From: CBDATG01 sp965200145
GTDB taxonomy: Bacteria > Chloroflexota > Dehalococcoidia > Lucifugimonadales > Lucifugimonadaceae
Length of the DNA: 64,000 bases
Reading direction: 5' to 3'
Assembly: GCA_965200145.1 (NCBI GenBank)
Contig: CBDATG010000001.1
Coordinates: 1 to 64,000 of the forward strand
The stretch's first letter is position 1, and each line of letters starts with the position of its first letter. Below, in pieces: positions 1 to 7,320 of this stretch. The notes beneath the pieces are model-generated. The model was not told where the DNA came from. It ran no database searches and saw nothing but the letters and a program-made list of their open reading frames with translations. The position numbers were made by a program, and so were the translations under genes.

Positions 1-703
1 TGATCAACTCCGACTCTTCGATCGACTCGAGCAGGCCCATGCCGACGATTGCCGGCGCAATCCTCGGTGACACCATGACATTTGGTGGCAGTTCGCCAAA
101 CGCCAGATCAGTGAACACGTAGACCGGCTCCAGCAACGTGTATTCGGTACCATCCGCGAAGGTTCCATCCAACTCGACATAACGCACCTCAAATCTGCCC
201 TCAGGTTCCACGCCGTTGATAGCGCGATCTTGCAGCTGCTCACCATAATGAGGGATCGGCACCGGATTGTCACCGCCTTCTGGATCGGGCATGCTCAGAC
301 GGAACAACAGCCCGCGCTCCGGATCGTCCTGGTCCTCCGGCGGTTTCGCCCTGCCATCTAGGACGTGACACGACGAACAGGATTGCGCGTTGAACGTCGG
401 TCCCAAACCGTCGCGCGCGTCGGTTGAAGCCGGTGCGGTAACCCAGTTCTGTTCGAAGAAGCTGTCCCCCACCTCAAAGGTGCGACGTTGCTCGTTGGTC
501 AGATTGCGAGCGGAATGGCTGAATGCATTCCGGTCCGCGGAGAACGCAGTCGTCTCACCGCCAAGCTTCTCGTTCAGCAACGCATCGCCCGCCGAGCCAG
601 AGCATCCAACCTGCAACGGCACCGCGGCGACGGCCATCAGTAACAGCACCCAAGCTGACAGTCTCTTCGCCGTTGAGTTTCGTGACAGCGATGGAGTCGA
701 CAT
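1..703 (-). CDS. Di-heme c-type oxidoreductase lipoprotein (DUF1111/DHOR family), C-terminus beyond window
   Basis: Translating the minus strand from ATG at 703 gives an open frame of about 234 residues that runs off base 1. It begins with a lipoprotein signal: a hydrophobic run at residues 17-30 and lipobox LQVGC with Cys34. A covalent haem site CSSCH lies at residues 109-113. The following sequence (RGLLFRLSMP, IPHYGEQLQDRAINGV, LPPNVMVSPRIAPAIVGMGLLE) is typical of the di-haem 'thiol oxidoreductase' family; the second CxxCH expected in this family would lie beyond the window. It is probably co-transcribed with the imelysin gene upstream, a pairing seen in iron-regulated loci of other bacteria. 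It likely works as an extracytoplasmic electron-transfer or peroxidase-like protein; the substrate is unknown. Family call is firm, function is inferred. Confidence 0.85.
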   Translation of the reverse strand, partial: MSTPSLSRNSTAKRLSAWVLLLMAVAAVPLQVGCSGSAGDALLNEKLGGETTAFSADRNAFSHSARNLTNEQRRTFEVGDSFFEQNWVTAPASTDARDGLGPTFNAQSCSSCHVLDGRAKPPEDQDDPERGLLFRLSMPDPEGGDNPVPIPHYGEQLQDRAINGVEPEGRFEVRYVELDGTFADGTEYTLLEPVYVFTDLAFGELPPNVMVSPRIAPAIVGMGLLESIEESELI

Positions 704-731
704 AGAGCGGTACTCAACTGTCCTAGAAGTT

Positions 732-769
732 GGAATCCAGACCGCCTGCAACCAACCAGTCTGGATTCC
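732..769. repeat. Perfect 11-bp inverted repeat between imelysin and di-heme genes
   Basis: Arms at 732-742 (GGAATCCAGAC) and 759-769 (GTCTGGATTCC) match perfectly around a 16-base loop. On the minus transcript the hairpin sits 28 bases before the start codon of the di-heme gene and is not followed by a T-run, so a classical terminator is unlikely. It may be an mRNA processing or stability element, or an attenuator, that uncouples the two genes. Confidence 0.6.
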
Positions 770-853
770 GCGCGCAACAGCTGCATCGATACAGCTCGAC
801 GTAGACGTCAATACATAACATCTATTGCATCAGCACAGCAGATATTGCCTACT

Positions 854-2008
854 TCAGCTCACGCTGATCGTTATCCCAATTAGGCTAGCAGCCGACACTA
901 TCGTGTCCGTCTGTCGCTCCAACGCCTCGATCGTTCGCAGGATGCTTGATCGTCCTGGACCGCTATCTGGCGCCGTGGAGGTGAGGTGCTGGTCAAATGG
1001 GGATGGTATCTGCGATGCGAGCGTCAGACTGTCGGCAACCTGGTCGCGTAGCTGCGTTGCCAGGTCAGCATCCTCAGCCTCCACGAGGTCAAGCACACCT
1101 GGACCAGTTACCGAGCCGTAGTCGCCGTACAGCACCATGCGAATACCTGCCGCGTTACCTACGATGTCCGCAACCGTGTTGTCCGAGAAGCATGAGTGCT
1201 CATCCTCCTGCGATCGCTCCTGGTACGCAACCGTCATGCGCTCCCCTGCCAACTCGCCGCGACTCAGCTCGCCGATTCCGGTGATGATGCGATTCAACGC
1301 CACGTCTTCATCGGCGGACTCAAACGATGCCCTGTAATTCGATGGATTGCCAGGTGCCCATGCGTCAACTAGCCCTTGCAGGTGCCCAACCAAAACGTCA
1401 GATGCCGTTGCCAAGTACGTCGCCCTACGACCTGCGCTCGGTGATGTCGTGTAATCAGACACTGGCCGACTGCCTGGACCGACATCGTTCAAATCCTGCC
1501 CCCAAAGCAGAAACTCAATCGCGTGCCAGCCAGTTGAGACGTTCTCCTCGCCGCCCTCTTCGTTCAGCGAGACTAACAGGTCGGCATCGATCGTCGGATA
1601 CTCGCTCACCATGTTGATGATGCCCGCGTTGGCTGAACCCTCAACGTAGTCGATGTATGCCTCGTCCAGTGGCCAGGCGTTGATCAATCCCTCAGGACCG
1701 TCCTCCTCGTTGTCAATCGGTCCGCCGTAGAACCGGAACGCCTCTGTCGGTCCGTAGTCATCTCTTGCGCGTAACCATGCACGCTTCGCAGATTCCAACG
1801 TCGATGGGGTCGGATCGGCGATAAAGGCATCAATCGCCGCATCCATTTGGCGAGCCGAGTTCACGCTTTGCGTGTACAGCGCGTGGACACCCGTTGCATA
1901 AACCTCGATGACGGCACGTTTTGACACCTGCTCCGAAGACGAGGCGCACGCCACACCAGCCAACACCGCGACCGAAGCGATGATCGCTAACGATAGAATC
2001 TTCCGCAT
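854..2008 (-). CDS. Imelysin-family lipoprotein (peptidase M75-like)
   Basis: 384 residues. The N-terminus is a lipoprotein signal (hydrophobic residues 5-19, lipobox GVAC). The imelysin signature GWHAIEFLLWG is at residues 160-170, carrying the GxHxxE motif with His162. Members (IrpA, ICMP, EfeO-like) are surface or periplasmic proteins often controlled by iron; despite the M75 name, peptidase activity is doubtful for most. A Shine-Dalgarno AGGAG precedes the ATG at a good distance. The di-heme lipoprotein gene follows on the same strand after 150 bases, and a multi-pass membrane protein diverges from it. Role in iron or haem handling is inferred from family and neighbours; there is no direct evidence of the ligand. 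Confidence 0.88.
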   Translation of the reverse strand: MRKILSLAIIASVAVLAGVACASSSEQVSKRAVIEVYATGVHALYTQSVNSARQMDAAIDAFIADPTPSTLESAKRAWLRARDDYGPTEAFRFYGGPIDNEEDGPEGLINAWPLDEAYIDYVEGSANAGIINMVSEYPTIDADLLVSLNEEGGEENVSTGWHAIEFLLWGQDLNDVGPGSRPVSDYTTSPSAGRRATYLATASDVLVGHLQGLVDAWAPGNPSNYRASFESADEDVALNRIITGIGELSRGELAGERMTVAYQERSQEDEHSCFSDNTVADIVGNAAGIRMVLYGDYGSVTGPGVLDLVEAEDADLATQLRDQVADSLTLASQIPSPFDQHLTSTAPDSGPGRSSILRTIEALERQTDTIVSAASLIGITISVS

Positions 2009-2079
2009 TGCAGTTCTCCTGTTGATTGGTCCAGTGAGCCCGTACGAGTCTGACCGCGAACGAGCTCAATTTCGCAATC

Positions 2080-2109
2080 AATGATTATATTACTCATTTA
2101 ATCAGTAAT
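2080..2109. promoter_or_regulatory. AT-rich operator-like dyads in divergent imelysin/membrane-protein promoter
   Basis: This strongly AT-rich patch lies between divergent genes. It holds overlapping dyads: AATGA (2080-2084) with TCATT (2094-2098), and ATTACT (2089-2094) with AGTAAT (2104-2109) at 9-base spacing. Imelysin genes are commonly under Fur-type control, so this may be a metal-regulator site. The regulator identity is inferred. Confidence 0.4.
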
Positions 2110-2196
2110 TAGCACACGACGCATTTTCCATCTTCGCTGTCCGCTAGGAGTGACATCCACGAATGGCGCACAATACCGCCTTCCAGCCCACTGAAT

Positions 2197-2847
2197 ATGG
2201 CTTACCTATCCCAAACCAGCATTCTTATACGCCCGCCTGATACCGTCGCGCGGTGGCGACTGATTGGCAGCGTTACGATACTGGCGACATTGCTCGCGGT
2301 ATCTGTTGAGCATGTCTACCTGATTTCCCGAACCCCCTGGTACGAGTCGGCATACCACTTGCCGCTCTGGTCAGGAGTGTGGTACTCTGCCGCCGCGGTC
2401 GCGGGCACGCTTGTCGTCATTCCTGTGACGATCTATGCTCTACGCGAACGGCCTGAGTTCCCCGCTGGACTGTGGCTATGGGTAGCTGTCGGAGTCGGAT
2501 TCGGCATCTTCGTGCCGATCTTCACAGGCTTCTTCACACCCCTCGCAACACTCATGATCGACTGGACCGTCGGAAACATCCAAGGTGTCAATGTGTTCCC
2601 ATGGGTGATCGACAGGTTGCTCCGGGGATTCTTCTCAATGTTCGTTGACGGTGCACCTGCGATAAGGCACGGTTTGGCGGCCGGTGCCGTGCTCGCACTA
2701 GTTGGTTATGCGATTGACCAGCTGAACGCGCGTCAAGATGTACGCGTCTCTGCCCTAACGCCTCCTGCGTTAGCAATCGCATTCGGCGCAGCGATACTGC
2801 TCACATCGCTCTTGGCATCGCCGGAGTTCCTCCGCAACATCATCTAG
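2197..2847 (+). CDS. Five-TM membrane protein of unknown function
   Basis: 216 residues that I do not recognise. Hydrophobic segments lie near residues 22-45, 62-82, 92-112, 155-178 and 188-208, predicting about five membrane spans. Between spans three and four is a soluble loop (VGNIQGVNVFPWVIDRLLRGFF). No REXXE motif of iron permeases, no Walker motif and no haem site is visible. It diverges from the imelysin gene and shares its AT-rich promoter region, which hints at a linked role in iron or redox physiology. Start ATG at 2197 is the first in frame after a stop; no strong ribosome binding site is seen. Confidence 0.65.
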   Translation: MAYLSQTSILIRPPDTVARWRLIGSVTILATLLAVSVEHVYLISRTPWYESAYHLPLWSGVWYSAAAVAGTLVVIPVTIYALRERPEFPAGLWLWVAVGVGFGIFVPIFTGFFTPLATLMIDWTVGNIQGVNVFPWVIDRLLRGFFSMFVDGAPAIRHGLAAGAVLALVGYAIDQLNARQDVRVSALTPPALAIAFGAAILLTSLLASPEFLRNII

Positions 2848-2928
2848 TCTCGGGCAATGCATCCAGTCGCGCCCATTGGGTAGATGTGCGCTATCTTCCA
2901 CCGCGCCTTACCGACGCTGACGCGGTAT

Positions 2929-3996
2929 CTAGTTTCTCAAGAAAGCGTCGCTGATGCGATCAATATGCCCGTCCGCGTCATCGCGGTACAGGAAACACCG
3001 TGAGCCCCTATGGGTATCGGTCTTGTATAGCGGAGGCATGTTATCCCAACACTCTTCCATAGCATGCGGACAACGCGGCGCAAACCTGCAACCCGACTCC
3101 GACACGTCCCGGCCCGTTTCCTGCGACGCCATCTCGCTACCCCAGCGTTCGCGCGGATCCGGACGCGGGATCGACTCAACCAGTAGCTGCGTGTAAGGAT
3201 GTTTCGGCCGCTGGATAACATCTTCTACGCTACCGGCCTCAACTACCGAGCCCTGATACATGATGACGATGTTGTCGCTGATCTGGAACGCCGTCGTTAG
3301 GTCATGCGTGATGTAGATGACGGCGATTCCAAGTTCCTTGTTCAACAGGTTCACGTTCCCGAGGATCGTCGCCCTCAAGGATGCGTCCACCATTGAGACC
3401 GGCTCGTCCGCGACAATGATGCGCGGTTTGAGCAACAGCGCGCGTGCGACCATAATGCGTTGCCTCTGGCCACCGCTCAGCTGATGGGGAAAGCGCCCTA
3501 ACGTCTCCTGGTGACGCAGTCCGACCGTGTCAAGAGCCTCAACCACCATATCCCGTGCCTCACGCTTGTTGGTCGCCAGCTTGAAGTTCGTAACCGGTGT
3601 CATCAAGACGTGGTCAACCTTGTAGAACGGGTTGTACACCTCAAACGGGTCCTGCATTATCGGCTGAACCTCGCGTCTGAAGTCACGACGTTCTCCGCGG
3701 CTCAGACTGGCGACATCCATGCCATTGAAGTGAATGGTCCCGGAAGTCGGCGGAATGATGCCCAGCAGCAGGCGCGCCAAAGTAGTCTTCCCACTGCCAG
3801 ACTCGCCCGCAACGGCGATTATGCCGGGGTTCTCTCGCGGGATCGTCAGACTCACGTTGTCGACGGCGACTGTGGTCTTGCGACGCAGTATCCCGCCGCC
3901 GAAAATCTTCGTTACACCGCGAGCATCGAGCGTCACATCCTCGTCGGCATGCCCGTTACCAGACGCCACTGATGGAGTTGAAGGTGAGGTGGTCAT
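2929..3996 (-). CDS. Peptide/oligosaccharide ABC importer, ATPase 2 (DppF/OppF type)
   Basis: 355 residues. The sequence shows Walker A GESGSGKTT (near residue 65), signature LSGGQRQR, Walker B IIVADEP and the switch His in VIYITHDL. The C-terminus carries the Cys-containing oligopeptide/dipeptide extension (GCRFAPRCPHAMEECWD), typical of the OppD/DppF subfamily. It powers uptake together with the second ATPase 32 bases upstream, two permeases and a binding lipoprotein, all on the minus strand. The substrate cannot be read from the sequence; peptides, nickel or oligosaccharides are all possible for this family. Confidence 0.92.
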   Translation of the reverse strand: MTTSPSTPSVASGNGHADEDVTLDARGVTKIFGGGILRRKTTVAVDNVSLTIPRENPGIIAVAGESGSGKTTLARLLLGIIPPTSGTIHFNGMDVASLSRGERRDFRREVQPIMQDPFEVYNPFYKVDHVLMTPVTNFKLATNKREARDMVVEALDTVGLRHQETLGRFPHQLSGGQRQRIMVARALLLKPRIIVADEPVSMVDASLRATILGNVNLLNKELGIAVIYITHDLTTAFQISDNIVIMYQGSVVEAGSVEDVIQRPKHPYTQLLVESIPRPDPRERWGSEMASQETGRDVSESGCRFAPRCPHAMEECWDNMPPLYKTDTHRGSRCFLYRDDADGHIDRISDAFLRN

Positions 3997-4028
3997 CGTT
4001 CGTCAGATCTCGATAGCGGCAACAACGC

Positions 4029-5099
4029 TCATCCGCCGTACATGTGACACGCCACCCAACGTCTCGGAAGGTTCTCGATCAGCTCCGGATCGTCAACGGT
4101 GCAACGCTCCCGGTCCAACCGACCGCGTTCCTGCGCGAACTGGTCCCGGAAGTCAACATCATCGTTGTAGATCGGGCAACGCGGATGGAACCTGCAACCC
4201 GGTGGCGGAATAACCAGCGTCGGCGGCAACCCATCGATGCCGGTGAACCGACCCTTGACCTGAATGTCCGGCAAGCTGGCTATCAGCTTCTTCGTGTAAG
4301 GATGTTGCGGACGGAGGAAGATGTCGTCGATCGGCGCAAACTCAACCAAGTGGCCGGCGTACATCACACCCAACACATCGGCGAACTGCGCCATCAAGCC
4401 CATGTCATGCCCGACCAGCAACACGCTGGCATCTATCTCCTGTTGCAACTGCTCAAGAGTCATCATGATCTGACGCTGCACTACTACATCCAACGCCGAT
4501 GTCGGCTCGTCCGCCAGTATCATCTTCGGGCGCAAAGATGTCGCGATCGCCAACGTGACGCGTTGCTTCATGCCGCCGCTAAGCTCGTGAGGGTACATAT
4601 CCGACACACTGCCATCCAACCCGACACCTTCCAGCAATTCAACAACCCGCTCCAGCATCCTGCCCTTCGACGGCATCTCTCCTTTCGGTGTGTGATGTTT
4701 CACGCCATCGATTATCTGATCCTTAACCTTGTAGACGGGGTTCAGAGAGTTCATCGCACCTTGCGGCACCAACGCGAGGTCTTGCAACCGAACTTGGCGC
4801 ATCTCTTCCTCGTCAAGTGCCAACAGGTCAACACCATCGAGCTTGACCTCGCCACCTGCAATCACCGCCGGCGGCTTGTGCAACCGCATCAACGCCATCG
4901 CCATCGTCGTCTTGCCGGAACCCGACTCGCCCACGAGACCCATGCGCTGCCCATGGTTCAGCGTGAACGAGACATCGTCAACGGCCTTGACCTGACCAGC
5001 ATCCGTGTCGTAGTAGACCTTGAGGTTACGCACCTCAAGGATGGGCCGCGAGCCGTTCTGGTCAGCGGACTGGGACGTTGTGGCGGTGGATGTTGTCAT
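4029..5099 (-). CDS. Peptide/oligosaccharide ABC importer, ATPase 1 (DppD/OppD type)
   Basis: 356 residues. Walker A GESGSGKTTMA, signature LSGGMKQRV, Walker B MILADEPTSALD and H-loop LLVGHDM are intact. The C-terminal extension again has the Cys pattern (GCRFHPRCPIY). It heterodimerises with the downstream DppF-type protein on the cytoplasmic face of the two permeases. The start ATG at 5099 leaves 8 bases to the permease stop upstream, consistent with one operon. Residues 1-20 form a short low-complexity leader before the ABC domain. Confidence 0.92.
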   Translation of the reverse strand: MTTSTATTSQSADQNGSRPILEVRNLKVYYDTDAGQVKAVDDVSFTLNHGQRMGLVGESGSGKTTMAMALMRLHKPPAVIAGGEVKLDGVDLLALDEEEMRQVRLQDLALVPQGAMNSLNPVYKVKDQIIDGVKHHTPKGEMPSKGRMLERVVELLEGVGLDGSVSDMYPHELSGGMKQRVTLAIATSLRPKMILADEPTSALDVVVQRQIMMTLEQLQQEIDASVLLVGHDMGLMAQFADVLGVMYAGHLVEFAPIDDIFLRPQHPYTKKLIASLPDIQVKGRFTGIDGLPPTLVIPPPGCRFHPRCPIYNDDVDFRDQFAQERGRLDRERCTVDDPELIENLPRRWVACHMYGG

Positions 5100-5107
5100 G
5101 ATTCCGA

Positions 5108-6097
5108 TCAGACGCGGCGACGCAATCGGGGGTTAGCCACCTCGTCCAACCCTGCTGAGATCAAGAAGAGCCCGACGAACACCAAGACGATAATCACGAT
5201 TGGCGGTATCAACCACCACCACAGGCCCTTCAGAAGTGATGAGGCGTAAATGTTCCAATAGATGGTCATGCCTAGCGTCGACGAGTCAAGCGGACCGAGT
5301 CCTAGTGCTTCCAAGCCGACCGATGCCAAGATCGCGCCGGCGACGGCTCCCACGAAACTTGCCAGCACATACGGGGCCAAGTTGGGCATCATCTCTTTGA
5401 AAATCACGCCTAGGCCACTTGTCCCGGACATACGCGCCATTTCAACGTATCCACGTTCCCGCATGACCAATACCTGTGATCGTATAGCCCGACCGGGGCC
5501 AGCCCAAGCCAGCACGGATATAACGAACGCCATCTGATCTACTGTGAGCCCTCCGCCAGAGTTAAGAGAAGTAGCGACCAGGACCAAGATCAGTAGGCCG
5601 GGGATAGGTATGATGCTATCGATTAACACCCTGATTATTCCATCAATCCAGCCGCCGGCGTACGCCGCTACGAACGCCAGGACCATACCGACGCCCACTC
5701 CTATCGCCGCCGCGATCAGACCGATCCGCAATGTGAGCGGGGTGCCGACGATCAGCACCGCTAGAATGTCCCTTCCCTGTTCATCCGTACCGAGCGGATA
5801 GTCCCCAAACGGGTTCCAGCCCGGCTCTTCTCTAGCAGGCACGGACAGCGCCCGCACCAATTCGTTGACACCCACTCGGTCGCCGAATAAATCTTCCTGT
5901 TCGTAAAAGAGATAACCCGAAATCACGAACAATACCAATCCGCCCAGAATGACCAACCCTCCGATCATCAAAGGGTTGCGCCGAAGATAGCGAAGCACCG
6001 GCAGGATACGGACCTTGAAGAAACTCTCGTTTCCGTAATCCACGCCACCGTCCGTAGACGTGCCTAATTGCGTCCCAGTCAATTGAGCCATCTTCAA
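5108..6097 (-). CDS. ABC importer permease (DppC/OppC type)
   Basis: 329 residues. An N-terminal membrane span (near 40-62) is followed by a periplasmic stretch containing the family hallmark PLGTDEQGRDILA, then about five further spans. The EAA-type cytoplasmic loop lies around ARMSGTSGLGVIFKEMMPN. It pairs with the DppB-type permease encoded 7 bases upstream to form the transmembrane channel. The order binding protein, B, C, D, F is the standard dpp/opp order. Confidence 0.92.
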   Translation of the reverse strand: MKMAQLTGTQLGTSTDGGVDYGNESFFKVRILPVLRYLRRNPLMIGGLVILGGLVLFVISGYLFYEQEDLFGDRVGVNELVRALSVPAREEPGWNPFGDYPLGTDEQGRDILAVLIVGTPLTLRIGLIAAAIGVGVGMVLAFVAAYAGGWIDGIIRVLIDSIIPIPGLLILVLVATSLNSGGGLTVDQMAFVISVLAWAGPGRAIRSQVLVMRERGYVEMARMSGTSGLGVIFKEMMPNLAPYVLASFVGAVAGAILASVGLEALGLGPLDSSTLGMTIYWNIYASSLLKGLWWWLIPPIVIIVLVFVGLFLISAGLDEVANPRLRRRV

Positions 6098-6104
6098 ATA
6101 CCAG

Positions 6105-7112
6105 TCAACCAGCTAACCTGATGCGCGGATCAACTAACGGGTAAATCATGTCGAGAATAAACGTCGCCAACGCGGTGCCAAATGCCAACACGAATACTAT
6201 GCCTTGGATGACGGCGAAATCGTTATTCGTGATGGCCTGAACCAGCAGACCGCCAACTCCTGGATACGAGAACACCACCTCAACGAGGACCAGCCCCGAA
6301 ACGATCAATCCGAGCTGCAACGCCAGGCCCGTGAGTTGCGGCAATGTTGCGTTCCTAACACCGTAGCGGAAGAACATCACCCGGCCGGGCAGACCTTTAG
6401 CCTCAGCCTCCAACATGTAGTCCTCACCCTTAGTCGTCACCATCATGCCGCGCATTCCCATTGCCCATCCTCCGAGCGACACGACAGTAACCGACAACGC
6501 GGGCAAAGCTGCGTGCCACAACACATCGCCTATGAAAGACCAGTCAGACCAGTCTGGCCAACCCGGCACACCTCTGGAGTAGCCTCCAAACAGCGGGAAT
6601 ATCGTCCAAACAAACGCGAAGACGAGCAACAGGACCAAACCGAAAAGGTAGTACGGAACCGCCGACAGCGTCAGTATCGGTGTCATCAACGCCATCAACC
6701 ATTTGCTTTGCCGCTTCCACTCCAGCAACGCGCCCATCAGCGAGCCGGCGACGAAAGAGAAGAAGAGAGTGAGCAGGCCCAGGGCCAAGGTCCACATGAT
6801 GGTTTCGGCGAGCAGTTGATTGACCGTCTTCGGCCAATTGAATATCGACCTGCCAAGATCGAAACGAGTCACGTCGGCGATGAACTTGAAGTACTGCTGC
6901 CAGAGTGGCTCGTCAAATCCGTACTTCTCGTCAAACGCCGCGACCATCTCGTCGATATTCTCTGTGAAACCGCCGCGCTGCGCCTCCTCAGCCAGCTTCT
7001 GCTCAAGCGGGTTCTCACCAGAAAGGCGCGGCAAAAAGAACACGATCGTAGACGCGACCCAAAGGGTCACGATAAACATAGCGAACCTGCCGCCTATGTA
7101 CTTCCAAGGCAT
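6105..7112 (-). CDS. ABC importer permease (DppB/OppB type)
   Basis: 335 residues from ATG at 7112; the frame extends to a GTG at 7166 without a good ribosome site, and the ATG gives the usual DppB length with the first membrane span (FAMFIVTLWVASTIVFFLPRL) near the N-terminus. The periplasmic region includes KYGFDEPLWQQYFKF, typical of OppB proteins, and the EAA loop is in MLEAEAKGLPGRVMFFRYGVRN. About six spans are predicted. It is the first permease after the binding-protein gene, separated from it by about 200 bases with a hairpin. Confidence 0.9.
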   Translation of the reverse strand: MPWKYIGGRFAMFIVTLWVASTIVFFLPRLSGENPLEQKLAEEAQRGGFTENIDEMVAAFDEKYGFDEPLWQQYFKFIADVTRFDLGRSIFNWPKTVNQLLAETIMWTLALGLLTLFFSFVAGSLMGALLEWKRQSKWLMALMTPILTLSAVPYYLFGLVLLLVFAFVWTIFPLFGGYSRGVPGWPDWSDWSFIGDVLWHAALPALSVTVVSLGGWAMGMRGMMVTTKGEDYMLEAEAKGLPGRVMFFRYGVRNATLPQLTGLALQLGLIVSGLVLVEVVFSYPGVGGLLVQAITNNDFAVIQGIVFVLAFGTALATFILDMIYPLVDPRIRLAG

Positions 7113-7254
7113 TTGCGAATTCAGATATTCTTGGAACGGGCACTGGTAGCGGCTCGAACCAACCACGGAGTCGGCAAGGGGGTGAAGCTCAGCATGTCAC
7201 CAATCTCTGCATCCTCGCCTGCGGTTGCGACTGCTACCGATCTACCGGGCCTCT

Positions 7255-7276
7255 CCCACTCTCCTGCGGAGAAGGG
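7255..7276. repeat. Imperfect hairpin between binding protein and permease genes
   Basis: CCC-a-c-TCTCC, loop tgc, GGAGA-a-GGG folds into a stem in the intercistronic gap of the importer operon. Such hairpins often stabilise the upstream binding-protein transcript so that it is made in excess over the permeases. No T-run follows on the minus strand. Confidence 0.4.
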
Positions 7277-7320
7277 CGCTCTGGCTCGGTCGGATCGGCA
7301 GCAGTTAGGTGTTAGGGACT

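Noticed and set aside
1480..1510. Sequence resembling a tRNA T-arm (GTTCAAATCC)
   Set aside because: No cloverleaf can be formed around it, and it encodes the conserved QDLNDVGPG part of the imelysin protein on the other strand.
4044..5249. 401-residue open frame on the plus strand
   Set aside because: It lies antisense to the DppD-type ATPase gene, which has complete Walker and signature motifs; its own protein is rich in His and Arg and has no recognisable domain.
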